Assembly (NCBI RefSeq): GCF_024172165.1
Contig: NZ_JAMZEB010000002.1
Location: forward strand, 10,452,501-10,516,500
Direction: 5' to 3'
DNA: 64,000 nucleotides
Source of the DNA: Nonomuraea thailandensis
GTDB lineage: Bacteria > Actinomycetota > Actinomycetes > Streptosporangiales > Streptosporangiaceae
Positions 1-8,109 of this stretch are shown here, piece by piece. The notes beneath the pieces are model-generated. The model was not told the origin of the DNA. It was given only the letters and a program-made list of their open reading frames with translations, and ran no database searches. Within the stretch, counting starts at the first letter, position 1; the number at the start of each line of letters is the position of its first letter. Position numbers and translations under genes: made by a program.

Positions 1-606
1 CGGCGCCGGCAGCCAGCGCACCCACTCGTCGCCGGGCAGGGAGCGGCGCAGGTACTCGCCGAAGACGGTGATCAGCCGCTCGTTGCCGTCGAAGGCGGGC
101 GCGTACGCGCACCACATGATCGTGCCCCAGGCCGCCGCCACGGTGCTCGGCACGTCTGTGGCGAAGATCTCGTCGAAGGCCGACAGCGGGTAGTCCAGCT
201 CGGACTTGCGCCCGCAGCCGCGTACCAGGATCCTGAGCTGTTCTGTGAGGCGCTCGGGCACGTCGGGGCCGATGAACGACTGCGTGGAGCCGGGCTCGGC
301 GTGGAAGTCGTGGCCGGGGGGCACCACGGCGTCCGGCAGGACGGCCGCGGCGTGCGTCACCCGGCGCACCCGCGTGCCGCGCGGCGGCGGGGCCGGATGC
401 CAGCGGCCGTCGGCGGGGTCGTGCAGGTGCCAGCGCGCGTGCGCGCCGTACAGCCACCGGTCGCCGTCGGGGGTGACCAGTATCCTGGCGGCCAGCACGT
501 GGGCGCGATCGGGCACGGAGAGCGCCTGCCAGCGCGGGTCCGCGACCATCGCGCGGACCTCTGCTTCCGTGGCGGTGAACGCATCCCAGGGTGGCACGGC
601 GGTCAT
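1..606 (-). CDS. hypothetical protein, N-terminal 202 residues (runs off the window)
   Basis: An open frame on the minus strand starts with ATG at 606 and stays open to the window edge, so the C-terminus is missing. The product begins MTAVPPWDAF and is rich in Trp, Arg, Pro and Asp; it has no signal peptide or membrane segment. It contains short hydrophobic strands around residues 40-60 and a segment that mentions a tryptophan-rich WHLHDPADGRWHPAP stretch, which looks like a globular cytosolic protein. I do not recognise the family. It diverges from the lipoprotein gene at 660, leaving about 50 bases for both promoters. No strong ribosome binding site precedes the ATG, so the start is provisional. 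Confidence 0.6.
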   Translation of the reverse strand, partial: MTAVPPWDAFTATEAEVRAMVADPRWQALSVPDRAHVLAARILVTPDGDRWLYGAHARWHLHDPADGRWHPAPPPRGTRVRRVTHAAAVLPDAVVPPGHDFHAEPGSTQSFIGPDVPERLTEQLRILVRGCGRKSELDYPLSAFDEIFATDVPSTVAAAWGTIMWCAYAPAFDGNERLITVFGEYLRRSLPGDEWVRWLPAP

Positions 607-659
607 CGTACTGGGGGTACTCGGATCATCCATCGGCATTTCACGGCAGAATGGCCGCT

Positions 660-1562
660 ATGAGGGCGAAGGTTGCAGGAACGTTGGCGGTCGTTGGCGT
701 GCTCTCCGGTTGCGGTACGACGACGGCGGCGCAGCCGACACCCAGCGGGCCGGGCATTCTCACGCTACAGAACGCCACCCCGCCCGCTCCCGGCGGGGAG
801 GTGGGCGAGGCCTCCACCGAGTTCGACGACGCGGCGGACCTCAAGGTGTGGACCAAGCTCAGCGAGACCGAGAAGGACGTCGACCGGATCGCCAAGTACG
901 ACGTGAACAAGACCGTGAACGGCGCGATGTACCTGGAGCCCGATGTCTCGGCGTGGTTCGACGGCTTCCGCGGGCCCTTCGTGTACCAGGAGCTCGCCGG
1001 CGACATCGTCATGCACGCCCGGGTCAAGGTCGAGGGCAAAAGCGGCGGCCAGCCCAAGCGGAAGTTCTCGCTCGGGGGCCTCATGGCCCGCCAGCCCGGC
1101 TCGTACGCCAAGCCCAACTGGGTCTCGGTCACCACCGGCACCGCCGAGAAGAGCGGCCAGGTCGAGGCGAAGCTCACGCAGGACGGCAGCTCCAAGCCCA
1201 AGGAGATCGGCGTCAAGAGCGGCTGGGTGGACCTCGCGCTGGCCAGGGTCGGCCGGGTCTTCGTCGCGCTGTACAAGGAGGACAAGGGCACGTGGAAGGT
1301 GGCCCAGCGCTGGCCGTCCACCCTGCCCGACGTGCTCCAGTGGGGCGTGACCGCCTACACCGACTGGGACAGCTACAGCACGCTCAAGAAGGACGCGACC
1401 AAGGGCAACGCCAAGCAGGTCAAGGGCACGCCCGACCTCAAGCTCACGGTCGACTTCGTCCGCTTCCTGAGGCCGGAGCTGCCTGACTACGCCGACCCGC
1501 TCAACACGGCGTCGGTGTCGGACGCGGTCCTGATCAAGGCGATGACGCCTGCCGGTGCCTGA
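660..1562 (+). CDS. lipoprotein with DUF1349-like (ConA-lectin-like) domain
   Basis: A 300-residue exported lipoprotein. Residues 1-17 form a short signal peptide ending in the lipobox LSGC with Cys18 as the lipidated residue. After a Pro-rich linker, residues 60-285 (from EFDDAADLKVWTK through TVDFVRFLRPEL) look like the beta-sandwich found in DUF1349 and related laminin-G/ConA-like proteins, often extracellular carbohydrate-binding modules; this family call is from pattern memory. ATG at 660 is preferred over ATG at 651 because it gives a typical MRAK n-region; neither has a good ribosome binding site. The last 29 bases overlap the convergent hexapeptide-repeat gene. Substrate is unknown. 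Confidence 0.7.
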   Translation: MRAKVAGTLAVVGVLSGCGTTTAAQPTPSGPGILTLQNATPPAPGGEVGEASTEFDDAADLKVWTKLSETEKDVDRIAKYDVNKTVNGAMYLEPDVSAWFDGFRGPFVYQELAGDIVMHARVKVEGKSGGQPKRKFSLGGLMARQPGSYAKPNWVSVTTGTAEKSGQVEAKLTQDGSSKPKEIGVKSGWVDLALARVGRVFVALYKEDKGTWKVAQRWPSTLPDVLQWGVTAYTDWDSYSTLKKDATKGNAKQVKGTPDLKLTVDFVRFLRPELPDYADPLNTASVSDAVLIKAMTPAGA

Positions 1563-2064
1563 GTGCCTTGGCCAGGTAGTTGTCCGGCGTGCGGGCGAAG
1601 GAGTCGCGGTCGTCGTCGGTGAGCTCGCGTACGATCTTGCCGGGCACGCCCGCGACGAGCACGCCCGCCGGGATCTTCTTGCCGGGGCCCACGAGGGCTC
1701 CGGCCGCCACCAGCGTGCCCGCGCCGATCCGGGCGCCGCCCAGCACGATCGCCCCGATGCCGATCAGCGCGCCGGACTCCACGTGGGCGCCGTGGACCAT
1801 GGCCTTGTGGCCCAGGCTGACGCGGTCCTCCAGGATCGCGGGCTCGCCCGGGTCGGAGTGCAGGCACGACAGGTCCTGCACGTTGCACTCCGCGCCGATC
1901 TCGATCCGTTCGTCGTCCCCGCGCAGGACGGAGCCGTACCAGATGCTGGACGCCCGGCCCACGCGTACGTTGCCGACCACGACCGCACCAGGGGCTATGT
2001 ACGCTTCAGGGTGTATGTCCGGGACTGCTCCGTTGTCCAACGCTGCTATGTACATTCGAGACAT
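1534..2064 (-). CDS. gamma-carbonic anhydrase-like hexapeptide repeat protein
   Basis: A 176-residue left-handed beta-helix protein of the YrdA/PaaY/gamma-carbonic anhydrase type. Repeating hexapeptides such as IAPGAVVVGNV and IGIGAIVLGGARIGAG run through residues 20-150, followed by a C-terminal helix. The three metal-ligand histidines expected for the family are visible in LHSDPG, LGHKA and MVHG. Members are trimeric zinc or iron proteins; some are carbonic anhydrases, many have no proven activity, so the exact reaction is not assigned. The gene is convergent with the lipoprotein gene and overlaps its 3' end by 29 bases. Length is normal for the family. Confidence 0.88.
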   Translation of the reverse strand: MSRMYIAALDNGAVPDIHPEAYIAPGAVVVGNVRVGRASSIWYGSVLRGDDERIEIGAECNVQDLSCLHSDPGEPAILEDRVSLGHKAMVHGAHVESGALIGIGAIVLGGARIGAGTLVAAGALVGPGKKIPAGVLVAGVPGKIVRELTDDDRDSFARTPDNYLAKALRHRQASSP

Positions 2065-2205
2065 CGTAATTCCAGCTCGGGGTATGGCGTTCGGGTTGCG
2101 GACGTGGGCAGATGGCAGGAAAGTCGTTTCCTGACGTCCCGTTGCCAGACCCTCACAACCCGCTAGTTTTCCCCCGCCTCACGACGAAACCCCCAGGTAA
2201 TCGCC

Positions 2206-3222
2206 ATGATGAACCAGCACGAGAGCATTCCCGATCTGATGCAAGAGGACACCTTCGAGGTCGTGATGCGCGGCTACAACCGCCGCCAGGTTCACGACTA
2301 CATCATCCGCACCCGTAACCAGATAAGGGATCTGGAAGAGCGGCTGGCACGGGCCATCGAGCAGGCGGAGCAGGGCCGCATCGAGCTGGCCGAGGCCAGG
2401 CGCCGCATGGTCGAGACGCCGCAGAGCTATGAGGACCTCAGCCCCAGGCTCGCGCAGATCCTCAGGCTCGGTGAGGAGGAGGCCGCGGCCAAGCGCGAGG
2501 ACGCGGAGGCCGAGGCCGCCAGCGTGCGCGACGCGGCCAAGTCCGAGGCTGAACGGCTTGTCACCACCTCCCGGGAGACCGCCGACAAGATCCTCACCTC
2601 CGCCCAGGCCGAGGCCGAGCGGCGGGTGAGCGAGGCCACCCAGGCGGCCGAGCGCATGCTGGCCCAGGCTGGCGGCGACGCGGAGGAGCAGCTCACCTCC
2701 GCCCGCACCGAGGCCGAGGAGACGCTGCAGCAGGCCAGGGCCGAGGCCGAGCGCACGGTCACCATGGCCAGGGCCGAGGCCGAGCAGCTGACGCAGTCCG
2801 CCGGCGCGCAGGCCGAGCAGGTGCTGACCGGGGCGCACAAGGAGGCCGAGAACATGCTGGCCACCGCGCACCAGCGGGCCACGGCGCTGGACGAGCAGGC
2901 CGGGCGCCGGGTGGAGTACCTGAGCAACACGCACACCGAGGTCGTGCGGCGGCTGACGGAGATCAGCTCGGTGCTGGGGGACCTCATGCGCGCCGAGGCG
3001 AACGCCGGCTCGCTGGTGCCCGAGGCCATCGCGCCGCCCGCCCCGCAGGCCCAGCCGGCCCAGCCCGCGCCGCCCGCCCAGCCCGAGCCGCAGAACGGCG
3101 AGGACGACCCCGAGCAGACCGTGCGGGTCATCGTCAAGGACGACGACCCCGAGCAGCGCGAGGGCGTCATCTCCGACGACACGGACGTGAACATCGGCCG
3201 GCTGTCGGAGTCGCGCAAGTAG
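2206..3222 (+). CDS. DivIVA-domain-like coiled-coil protein
   Basis: A 338-residue cytosolic protein. Residues 14-50 (EVVMRGYNRRQVHDYI and following) match the N-terminal membrane-curvature-sensing part of DivIVA/GpsB proteins. Residues 45-255 are an almost uninterrupted coiled coil made of Ala-Glu-Ala-Glu/Arg repeats, and residues 265-300 are a Pro/Ala/Gln linker before an acidic tail. In filamentous actinobacteria such proteins (DivIVA, Scy, FilP relatives) organise polar growth and the cell pole scaffold. This copy lies alone, without the mur/fts neighbours of the main divIVA gene, so it is more likely a paralogue. Two ATG codons (2206, 2209) are possible starts. Confidence 0.75.
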   Translation: MMNQHESIPDLMQEDTFEVVMRGYNRRQVHDYIIRTRNQIRDLEERLARAIEQAEQGRIELAEARRRMVETPQSYEDLSPRLAQILRLGEEEAAAKREDAEAEAASVRDAAKSEAERLVTTSRETADKILTSAQAEAERRVSEATQAAERMLAQAGGDAEEQLTSARTEAEETLQQARAEAERTVTMARAEAEQLTQSAGAQAEQVLTGAHKEAENMLATAHQRATALDEQAGRRVEYLSNTHTEVVRRLTEISSVLGDLMRAEANAGSLVPEAIAPPAPQAQPAQPAPPAQPEPQNGEDDPEQTVRVIVKDDDPEQREGVISDDTDVNIGRLSESRK

Positions 3223-3226
3223 CGTC

Positions 3227-3802
3227 TCAGCGCCGCGGCGCCGACAGGTAGGCCTGGCCCCGGGGTGAGAGGCGGTAGCCGGTCTCAAGGCTGATCGTCA
3301 GCCCGAGCTCCTTCAGCTTGCGCACGTTCAGCTTGAAGCGGGGCAGCTCCTGCCCCACCTCGGGGGCCAGGTCGGCGGCCCGGACCCCGGGCCGTTCGGC
3401 GATGAGCTCCAGCGTGCGCAGCGCCCACGGCCCCCAGCGGTCGAGGCGCCTGGTCAGCTCGGCCACGTCGCCGGGCGTCAGCACGGCGTCGGCGGCCAGC
3501 ACGTCGCGCGGGTCGGGCCCGGTCACCAGGCGCAGGCCGATGCGGTGGATCGGGTCGCGGCCGCGCGCGGCGAGGTCCGCCAGGAGGGCGGCGCGGTCGT
3601 CATAGCCCGCCGCCCTGGCGTCCCCCTCCGTCACGTCCGCGGCCGAGGTCACCGCCACCGAGGTGACCTCGGCCATCAGGCCGGAGCCCATGCGATACCG
3701 CCCGCCCGCCGTGACCTGGGCACGCTTCCAGCGCCTGAAGGCGAGGGTGATCGATCCGTCCTGTACGCCTTCACGCAACCGCCGCTCGAACAGCATGCCC
3801 AC
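3227..3802 (-). CDS. ASCH domain-containing protein with C-terminal winged-helix-like part
   Basis: A 191-residue cytosolic protein. The N-terminal half (residues 1-90) carries features of the ASCH/PUA-like fold: SITLAFRRWKRAQVTAGGRYRMG followed by a V-TSV strand and an acidic DVTEGDARAAGYDD segment. ASCH domains bind RNA or modified nucleotides. Residues 110-190 look like a small winged helix (LIAERPGVRAADLAPEVG, then LKELGLTISLETGYRLSPRG), suggesting nucleic-acid binding. The gene ends four bases from the stop of the coiled-coil gene and is convergent with it. Function is not known beyond the fold. Confidence 0.7.
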   Translation of the reverse strand: MGMLFERRLREGVQDGSITLAFRRWKRAQVTAGGRYRMGSGLMAEVTSVAVTSAADVTEGDARAAGYDDRAALLADLAARGRDPIHRIGLRLVTGPDPRDVLAADAVLTPGDVAELTRRLDRWGPWALRTLELIAERPGVRAADLAPEVGQELPRFKLNVRKLKELGLTISLETGYRLSPRGQAYLSAPRR

Positions 3803-3969
3803 ACCCTAGGGGTGGGGGAGCGGAAGCCCCCGCCCCCGATCGGGTCGGAGACTTCCGCGTTCGTGGCCCCTCCTGAATCTTGGGGGCCCGGTGCCGGGGC
3901 CGCCGAGACGCTGGACCCGGCACCGGGCTGCTCGTGGACGCGGGCCGCGGAACGCTCCACGGCCTCGCG

Positions 3970-4212
3970 TCAAGGTGGTGCGGGCCCGGCTCGCCACGTG
4001 TGCTGCTCGCCGGCCCGCCTTTCCTGGTCCCGGAGCCGGTCGCGCAGGCCGTCCGGGTCGTCCGCGTCGATGGTCATCGCACATCCGGCGTCGCGCTGCG
4101 CCGCGCTCAGCGGATGGTGTCTCGTGGCCCACCAGCGGCCCGCATCGCTCCGCCAGATGGTCCACTGGGGGTACTCCCGGGCGATCTCGGCGAGATGCCG
4201 ATCAAAGGACAT
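3970..4212 (-). CDS. small hypothetical protein
   Basis: An 80-residue protein starting MSFDRHLAEIAREY with the pattern YPQWTIWRSDAGRWWATRHHPLS in two parts and a C-terminal charged helix (DPDGLRDRLRDQERR). The ATG at 4212 is preceded by AAAGGCGG, a usable ribosome binding site; a longer TTG start at 4299 would add 29 residues but seems less likely. Small tryptophan-rich proteins of this kind are common in actinomycetes, often next to GntR or XRE regulators, and have no known function. Here it lies downstream of a GntR gene on the same strand with two inverted repeats between them. Confidence 0.6.
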   Translation of the reverse strand: MSFDRHLAEIAREYPQWTIWRSDAGRWWATRHHPLSAAQRDAGCAMTIDADDPDGLRDRLRDQERRAGEQHTWRAGPAPP

Positions 4213-4273
4213 CGCTGTCCGCCTTTCCCGGGCCCCCAGGGCGAGGTTCCATCTCCTTAGAAGATGCGGCACT

Positions 4274-4283
4274 TCTCTAGAGA
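4274..4283. promoter_or_regulatory. perfect 10-bp palindrome TCTCTAGAGA, candidate operator
   Basis: TCTCTAGAGA is a perfect palindrome 61 bases before the ATG of the small gene at 4212. Its TCTAGA core resembles HutC/GntR operators, which usually have a GTnTAGACnA-like core, and the GntR gene is immediately upstream. Assignment to that regulator is an inference. Confidence 0.4.
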
Positions 4284-4305
4284 GCACAATGATCGTCAAG
4301 GACAG

Positions 4306-4323
4306 GTCAACCTATCGCTTGAC
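4306..4323. promoter_or_regulatory. inverted repeat GTCAA-N8-TTGAC
   Basis: GTCAA and TTGAC are separated by eight bases, just downstream of the GntR gene stop and upstream of the small protein gene. It could be a second operator half-site pair or part of the promoter. No direct evidence of function. Confidence 0.3.
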
Positions 4324-4336
4324 AGATCCTCTTGAA

Positions 4337-5089
4337 TCAGGCGTCGAAGTCGTACTGGAGTACGTACGCCGCGGAGTCCAGCACCATCTCGTTGACCTCG
4401 ACCGGCAGCCCGCCCGACGTGTACGCGGTGCGCGCGATCACGATGACGGGCGTGCCGGCGGGCAGGTCGAGCAGCCTGGTCTCGCGCGGGCTGGGCATGC
4501 GGGCCCGTACCTCCTCGGTGAAGTGTGCGGGGGGCAGGCCCAGGTCGCTGAGCCTGGCGTAGACGCCGCCCGGGCCGGTGTCGGCGAGGGTGATCGCGCT
4601 GCCCTCCACCAGCCGGGCGGGGAAGTAGGAGGTGGCCAGTTGCACGGGCCTGGTGTCGACCGAGTAGCGGCGCCGGCGTACCCAGACCTCGCCGCTCTCC
4701 AGCACGGCGGCCACATCCTCGGTGGCTCGCTCCAACAGCACCTCTAAGGCGTCGACGGTGAAGGGGCGGCCGCGCGTGTCGGCGTCCCAGATGGCCCGTC
4801 CCTGGCCCCACTGCTCTCGTGACAGGCGGCGCGAGCCGTGCCTGCGGATCGGTTTGAACAGCCGCACGTAAACCCCCGAGCCTCGTCTGGGCACCGCCAG
4901 CCCTTCGTTGATGAGTACGGCAAGCGCCTGCCTGGCGGTGGCTCGTGCGATTGCGTATTCGGCCATAAGCGCGTTCTCGCCCGGTAGTCGGTCCCCGTCG
5001 CGCAGTTCGCCGGACAGAATCCGGGCGCGGAGGCCGTCGGCGATGCGTCGATAGATAGGGGGCTCGTGGGGTACCGGGGATTCAGACAA
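4337..5089 (-). CDS. GntR-family transcriptional regulator, HutC/UTRA type
   Basis: A 250-residue one-component regulator. Residues 10-78 are the GntR winged helix (IYRRIADGLRARILSGEL, then ATARQALAVLINEGL and RRGSGVYV). Residues 95-245 form a UTRA ligand-binding domain of the HutC subfamily, with the typical RRRRYSVDTRPVQLATSYFPARL strand and the closing VIVIARTAY and NEMVLD motifs. The start is TTG at 5089, chosen because an AGAGGG sequence sits nine bases upstream and the frame begins just before the winged helix. It probably controls itself and the small downstream gene; the ligand is unknown. Confidence 0.9.
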   Translation of the reverse strand: MSESPVPHEPPIYRRIADGLRARILSGELRDGDRLPGENALMAEYAIARATARQALAVLINEGLAVPRRGSGVYVRLFKPIRRHGSRRLSREQWGQGRAIWDADTRGRPFTVDALEVLLERATEDVAAVLESGEVWVRRRRYSVDTRPVQLATSYFPARLVEGSAITLADTGPGGVYARLSDLGLPPAHFTEEVRARMPSPRETRLLDLPAGTPVIVIARTAYTSGGLPVEVNEMVLDSAAYVLQYDFDA

Positions 5090-5230
5090 CTTTGATCACC
5101 CTCTGTCACCAACCAGGTTGTGGCGTCTCCAGAGAACTTGCCCCGTCTTGTCCACGATCGCACAGAAGCAGGCCGTGGTCGCGGGCTGATTTTGAGAGGA
5201 TCGTGCCCGAGTGGTGAATTCCGCAGTGTT

Positions 5231-5791
5231 TTAGCTGGCCGTAATCGTGGAACGGTCCGCGCCGGTATTCGACCGGGCCCACCAGCGGCGAGTAACCAAA
5301 GCGAAGATCACCGCTCCGGTCGCATTGAGGATGACGTCGTCCACAGAGGACAGACGCCCCAGACGGAACACGTACTGAAGGGTCTCGACCAGGACCGAAA
5401 AGGCCGCCGCGACCGCCGCAACGCGGCCGAGTGAGGACATCGCGCGGCTGCGCACCGGCAGCAGCGCGCCCAGCGCCGCGAACACCAGCAAGTTGCCCCC
5501 GACCTGCACCGACACCGCCTCCCACGGTGCCCCGGCCAGGTCCGCGAGGTCGGTGAACGGCACGAGGTTCACCTCTGAGAAGCCCTCCGCCGGCGTCAGG
5601 ATCATCCAGATCCACGGCGCCGTCCCGATCAGGATGCCGACGTCGGCCAGGGAGGCACGCAGGGGCGCGGGATGGCCGGCGCGGGCGCGGTGGCGGGAGA
5701 GAAGCATGATTGCTAGCAAGCCCAGGGGGAGTGCAAAGGTACCAGCAATAATGACGTTTCCCCACAATTCCCACGTCCGCGCCATTCGCAC
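5231..5791 (-). CDS. VanZ family membrane protein
   Basis: A 186-residue integral membrane protein with about five hydrophobic segments (residues 10-31, 45-65, 95-112, 120-138, 155-170). The VanZ signature is clear: WIWMILTPAEGFSEVNLVPF, then NLLVFAALGALLPVRS, then SVLVETLQYVFRLGR and SSVDDVILNATGA. VanZ proteins are linked to low-level teicoplanin resistance in enterococci, but most homologues in actinomycetes have no tested role. It precedes the GntR gene on the same strand with a 141-base gap, so co-transcription is possible but not shown. Confidence 0.85.
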   Translation of the reverse strand: MRMARTWELWGNVIIAGTFALPLGLLAIMLLSRHRARAGHPAPLRASLADVGILIGTAPWIWMILTPAEGFSEVNLVPFTDLADLAGAPWEAVSVQVGGNLLVFAALGALLPVRSRAMSSLGRVAAVAAAFSVLVETLQYVFRLGRLSSVDDVILNATGAVIFALVTRRWWARSNTGADRSTITAS

Positions 5792-5841
5792 ATCATGGCG
5801 GTTGATCTAGGGATACCGGAAGCTGTCCAATCGGACAGGTC

Positions 5842-6558
5842 TCACCGGACGGGCAGATGCTCGTCCAGGAACGCGATCGCCACCTCCCAGGCGCGCGCCG
5901 CGGGCTCCGGCTGGTGGAACATCGGCGACACGCTGTTGTGGAAGGCGTGCCCGGCCTCCTCCTCGACGTGCACGACCACGTTCGGCCGGCCCTCGGCGGC
6001 CTTCTCCACGGCGGCCACGCGCTCGCGCGGGATGTACGGATCGCTGCCCCCGAACACCAGCAGCAGCGGCGACTGGATGCGCTCCATCAGCCCGGTCGCG
6101 TCGGGCACGGCCGAGCCGTAGAAGGACAGCACCGCGCCCAGCTCGACCTGGGTGGCGAGCATGTAGTCCACCGAGCCGCCCAGGCAGAAGCCGAGCGCCC
6201 CGACCCTGCCGCCCCCCGAGCCGCTCACCTCCGGCATGGCGCTCAGATGGGCCACCGTGAGCGCGCAGTCGGACACGCCGTGCGCGAGGTCGAAGCCCTG
6301 GGACAGCTCGATCGCGGCCTGCGTGCCCTCGGGCGTGTGCTCGCCCAGCCAGTGCGGCTGCAAGCGCCAGAACAGATCGGGCGCGGCCACCACGTAGCCG
6401 CGGGAGGCCAGGTCGACGGCGACCTTCTCGATGTACGGGCCCACGCCGTAGATCTCCTGGACCAGGAGGATGCCGGGGCCCGAGCCGGAGTCGGGCAGCC
6501 ACACGTGGACGTCGAACGTGCCGTCGTGGGCGGCGATGTGATCTGTACGGGTCTGCAT
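5842..6558 (-). CDS. dienelactone hydrolase family protein
   Basis: A 238-residue alpha/beta hydrolase of the dienelactone hydrolase family. The nucleophile motif is GFCLGG, with Cys in place of Ser as in carboxymethylenebutenolidase; the acid is in GGSDPYIP and the base in EAGHAFHN. The N-terminal ILLVQEIYGVGPYIEKVAVDLASRGYVV is the family opening. ATG at 6558 is chosen because GGTGG lies just upstream; an ATG at 6570 would add four residues. It diverges from the aminomuconate operon, and a hydrolase of this type could act on lactones from aromatic ring cleavage, but its substrate is not shown by the sequence. Confidence 0.88.
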   Translation of the reverse strand: MQTRTDHIAAHDGTFDVHVWLPDSGSGPGILLVQEIYGVGPYIEKVAVDLASRGYVVAAPDLFWRLQPHWLGEHTPEGTQAAIELSQGFDLAHGVSDCALTVAHLSAMPEVSGSGGGRVGALGFCLGGSVDYMLATQVELGAVLSFYGSAVPDATGLMERIQSPLLLVFGGSDPYIPRERVAAVEKAAEGRPNVVVHVEEEAGHAFHNSVSPMFHQPEPAARAWEVAIAFLDEHLPVR

Positions 6559-6639
6559 GTCCACCAGCATCGCGCATGGCGCGCGCCGCGTTCGGGCGAG
6601 ACGATGCGATCGGAGGTTCCGTGTCCCCGGGACTTCCTG

Positions 6640-6669
6640 TTGTCCACGAGCCGCACAGCGATCTATACC
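6640..6669 (+). promoter_or_regulatory. candidate sigma-70-type promoter of the aminomuconate operon
   Basis: TTGTCC (6640-6645) and TATACC (6664-6669) are separated by 18 bases. Transcription would start near 6676, just before the AGGAGA ribosome binding site (6689-6694) and GTG start at 6700. Confidence 0.5.
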
Positions 6670-6699
6670 GGGAGGCGAGGGAGAAATGAGGAGACGGTT

Positions 6700-8109
6700 G
6701 TGCTGACCCATTTCATCGGTGGCCAGCCGGTGGCCGCGGGCAAGGCGTTCCCCGTCCACGACCCGGTCACGGGGGCGGTGGTCAGGCAGGTCCACGAGGC
6801 CGATCCCGAGGTGGTCGACCGGGCGGTGCGGGCGGCGCGAGAGGCGGCCCGCGACTGGGCGGCGATGCCTGTCGGAGAGCGCGCAGGCTGGATGCGGCGG
6901 CTGGCCGAGGGCATCGAGGCCCGCTTCGACGACCTGGTCGCGGCGGAGATCGCCGACACGGGCAAGCCGCTGGAGCAGACCCGTACCCTCGACATCCCGC
7001 GCGGCATCGCCAACTTCCGAGCCTTCGCCGAGATGGCCGCCCAGCGTCCGGAGGACGCCTTCCACCTGTCGGGCATGCTCAGCTACACCGTGCGCAGGCC
7101 GCTCGGCGTGGTCGCGGTGATCGTCCCGTGGAACCTGCCGTTCCTGCTCATGACCTGGAAGCTCGCGCCCGCCCTGGTCGCGGGCAACACGGTGGTGGTC
7201 AAGCCGTCGGAGCAGACGCCGGGCTCGACCGCCGTGTTCGCCGAGCTCTGCGCCGAGGCCGGGCTGCCGGCCGGCGTGGTCAACGTCATCTACGGGTACG
7301 GCTCCGCCGGCCAGCTCCTCGTCGAGCATCCCGGGGTGGACGCCGTGACGTTCACCGGCTCGACCGGCACGGGCACGGCGATCATGAAGTCGGTGGCCGA
7401 CCGCGTCAAGCCGATCTCGTTCGAGCTGGGCGGCAAGAACGCCGGGCTAGTCTTCGAGGACTGTGACCTGGACAAGGCGGTCGAGGGCACGGTGAAGTCG
7501 GTCTTCACCAACGGCGGCCAGGTCTGCCTGTGCACCGAGCGCATGTACGTGCACCGCTCGATCTTCGAGGACTTCTGCGCCCGGCTGGCCGCCCGCGCCC
7601 AGGAGGTGGAGCTCCAGCCCATGATCTCGGCGGAGCACCGTGAGAAGGTGCTCTCCTACTACGCCTTGGCCCGCTCGGAGGGAGCCAAGGTGCTCGCAGG
7701 GGGGAGTGTCCCCGTGTTCGGCGATCATCGCGATTCCGGCTATTTCGTGGAGCCGACGGTGGTGACAGGCTTGTCTGAATGGTCGAGGTTCAACAGAGAA
7801 GAGATCTTCGGTCCCGTGTGCCACGTCGCGCCCTTCGACAGCGAGGCCGAGGCCGTCGACCTGGCCAACGGCAGCGAGTACGGCCTGGCCGCCACGCTGT
7901 GGACCACGAACCTCGACCGCGCCCACCGCGTGGCCCAGCGCCTGGAGGCCGGGCTCGTCTGGGTCAACACCTGGTACCTGCGCGACCTGCGTACCCCGTT
8001 CGGCGGTGTGAAGCTGTCGGGCATCGGCAGGGAGGGCGGCACCCGCTCGCTCGACTTCTACTCCGAACCCACCACGATCACCATCAAACTGGAGCAGCCC
8101 GATGCATGA
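6700..8109 (+). CDS. 2-aminomuconate (2-hydroxymuconate) 6-semialdehyde dehydrogenase
   Basis: A 469-residue NAD-dependent aldehyde dehydrogenase. The Rossmann/ALDH core is complete: VIVPWNLPFLLMTWKLAPAL, the glycine motif FTGSTGTG, the general base in FELGGKN and the catalytic Cys in GGQVCLCTER. The C-terminal signature GVKLSGIGREGG followed by SLDFYSEPTTITIKL is typical of hydroxymuconate/aminomuconate semialdehyde dehydrogenases (XylG, DmpC, AmnC/NbaE). GTG at 6700 follows AGGAGA by five bases. It is the first gene of a six-gene operon that also has a hydratase, aminomuconate deaminase and 3-hydroxyanthranilate dioxygenase, which favours the 2-aminomuconate semialdehyde as substrate. The 3' end overlaps the next gene by eight bases. 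Confidence 0.9.
   Translation: MLTHFIGGQPVAAGKAFPVHDPVTGAVVRQVHEADPEVVDRAVRAAREAARDWAAMPVGERAGWMRRLAEGIEARFDDLVAAEIADTGKPLEQTRTLDIPRGIANFRAFAEMAAQRPEDAFHLSGMLSYTVRRPLGVVAVIVPWNLPFLLMTWKLAPALVAGNTVVVKPSEQTPGSTAVFAELCAEAGLPAGVVNVIYGYGSAGQLLVEHPGVDAVTFTGSTGTGTAIMKSVADRVKPISFELGGKNAGLVFEDCDLDKAVEGTVKSVFTNGGQVCLCTERMYVHRSIFEDFCARLAARAQEVELQPMISAEHREKVLSYYALARSEGAKVLAGGSVPVFGDHRDSGYFVEPTVVTGLSEWSRFNREEIFGPVCHVAPFDSEAEAVDLANGSEYGLAATLWTTNLDRAHRVAQRLEAGLVWVNTWYLRDLRTPFGGVKLSGIGREGGTRSLDFYSEPTTITIKLEQPDA

Noticed and set aside
5857..6699. Long plus-strand open frame joined to the aldehyde dehydrogenase
   Set aside because: It is antisense to the dienelactone hydrolase gene, has no family pattern, and a good GTG start with AGGAGA is at 6700.
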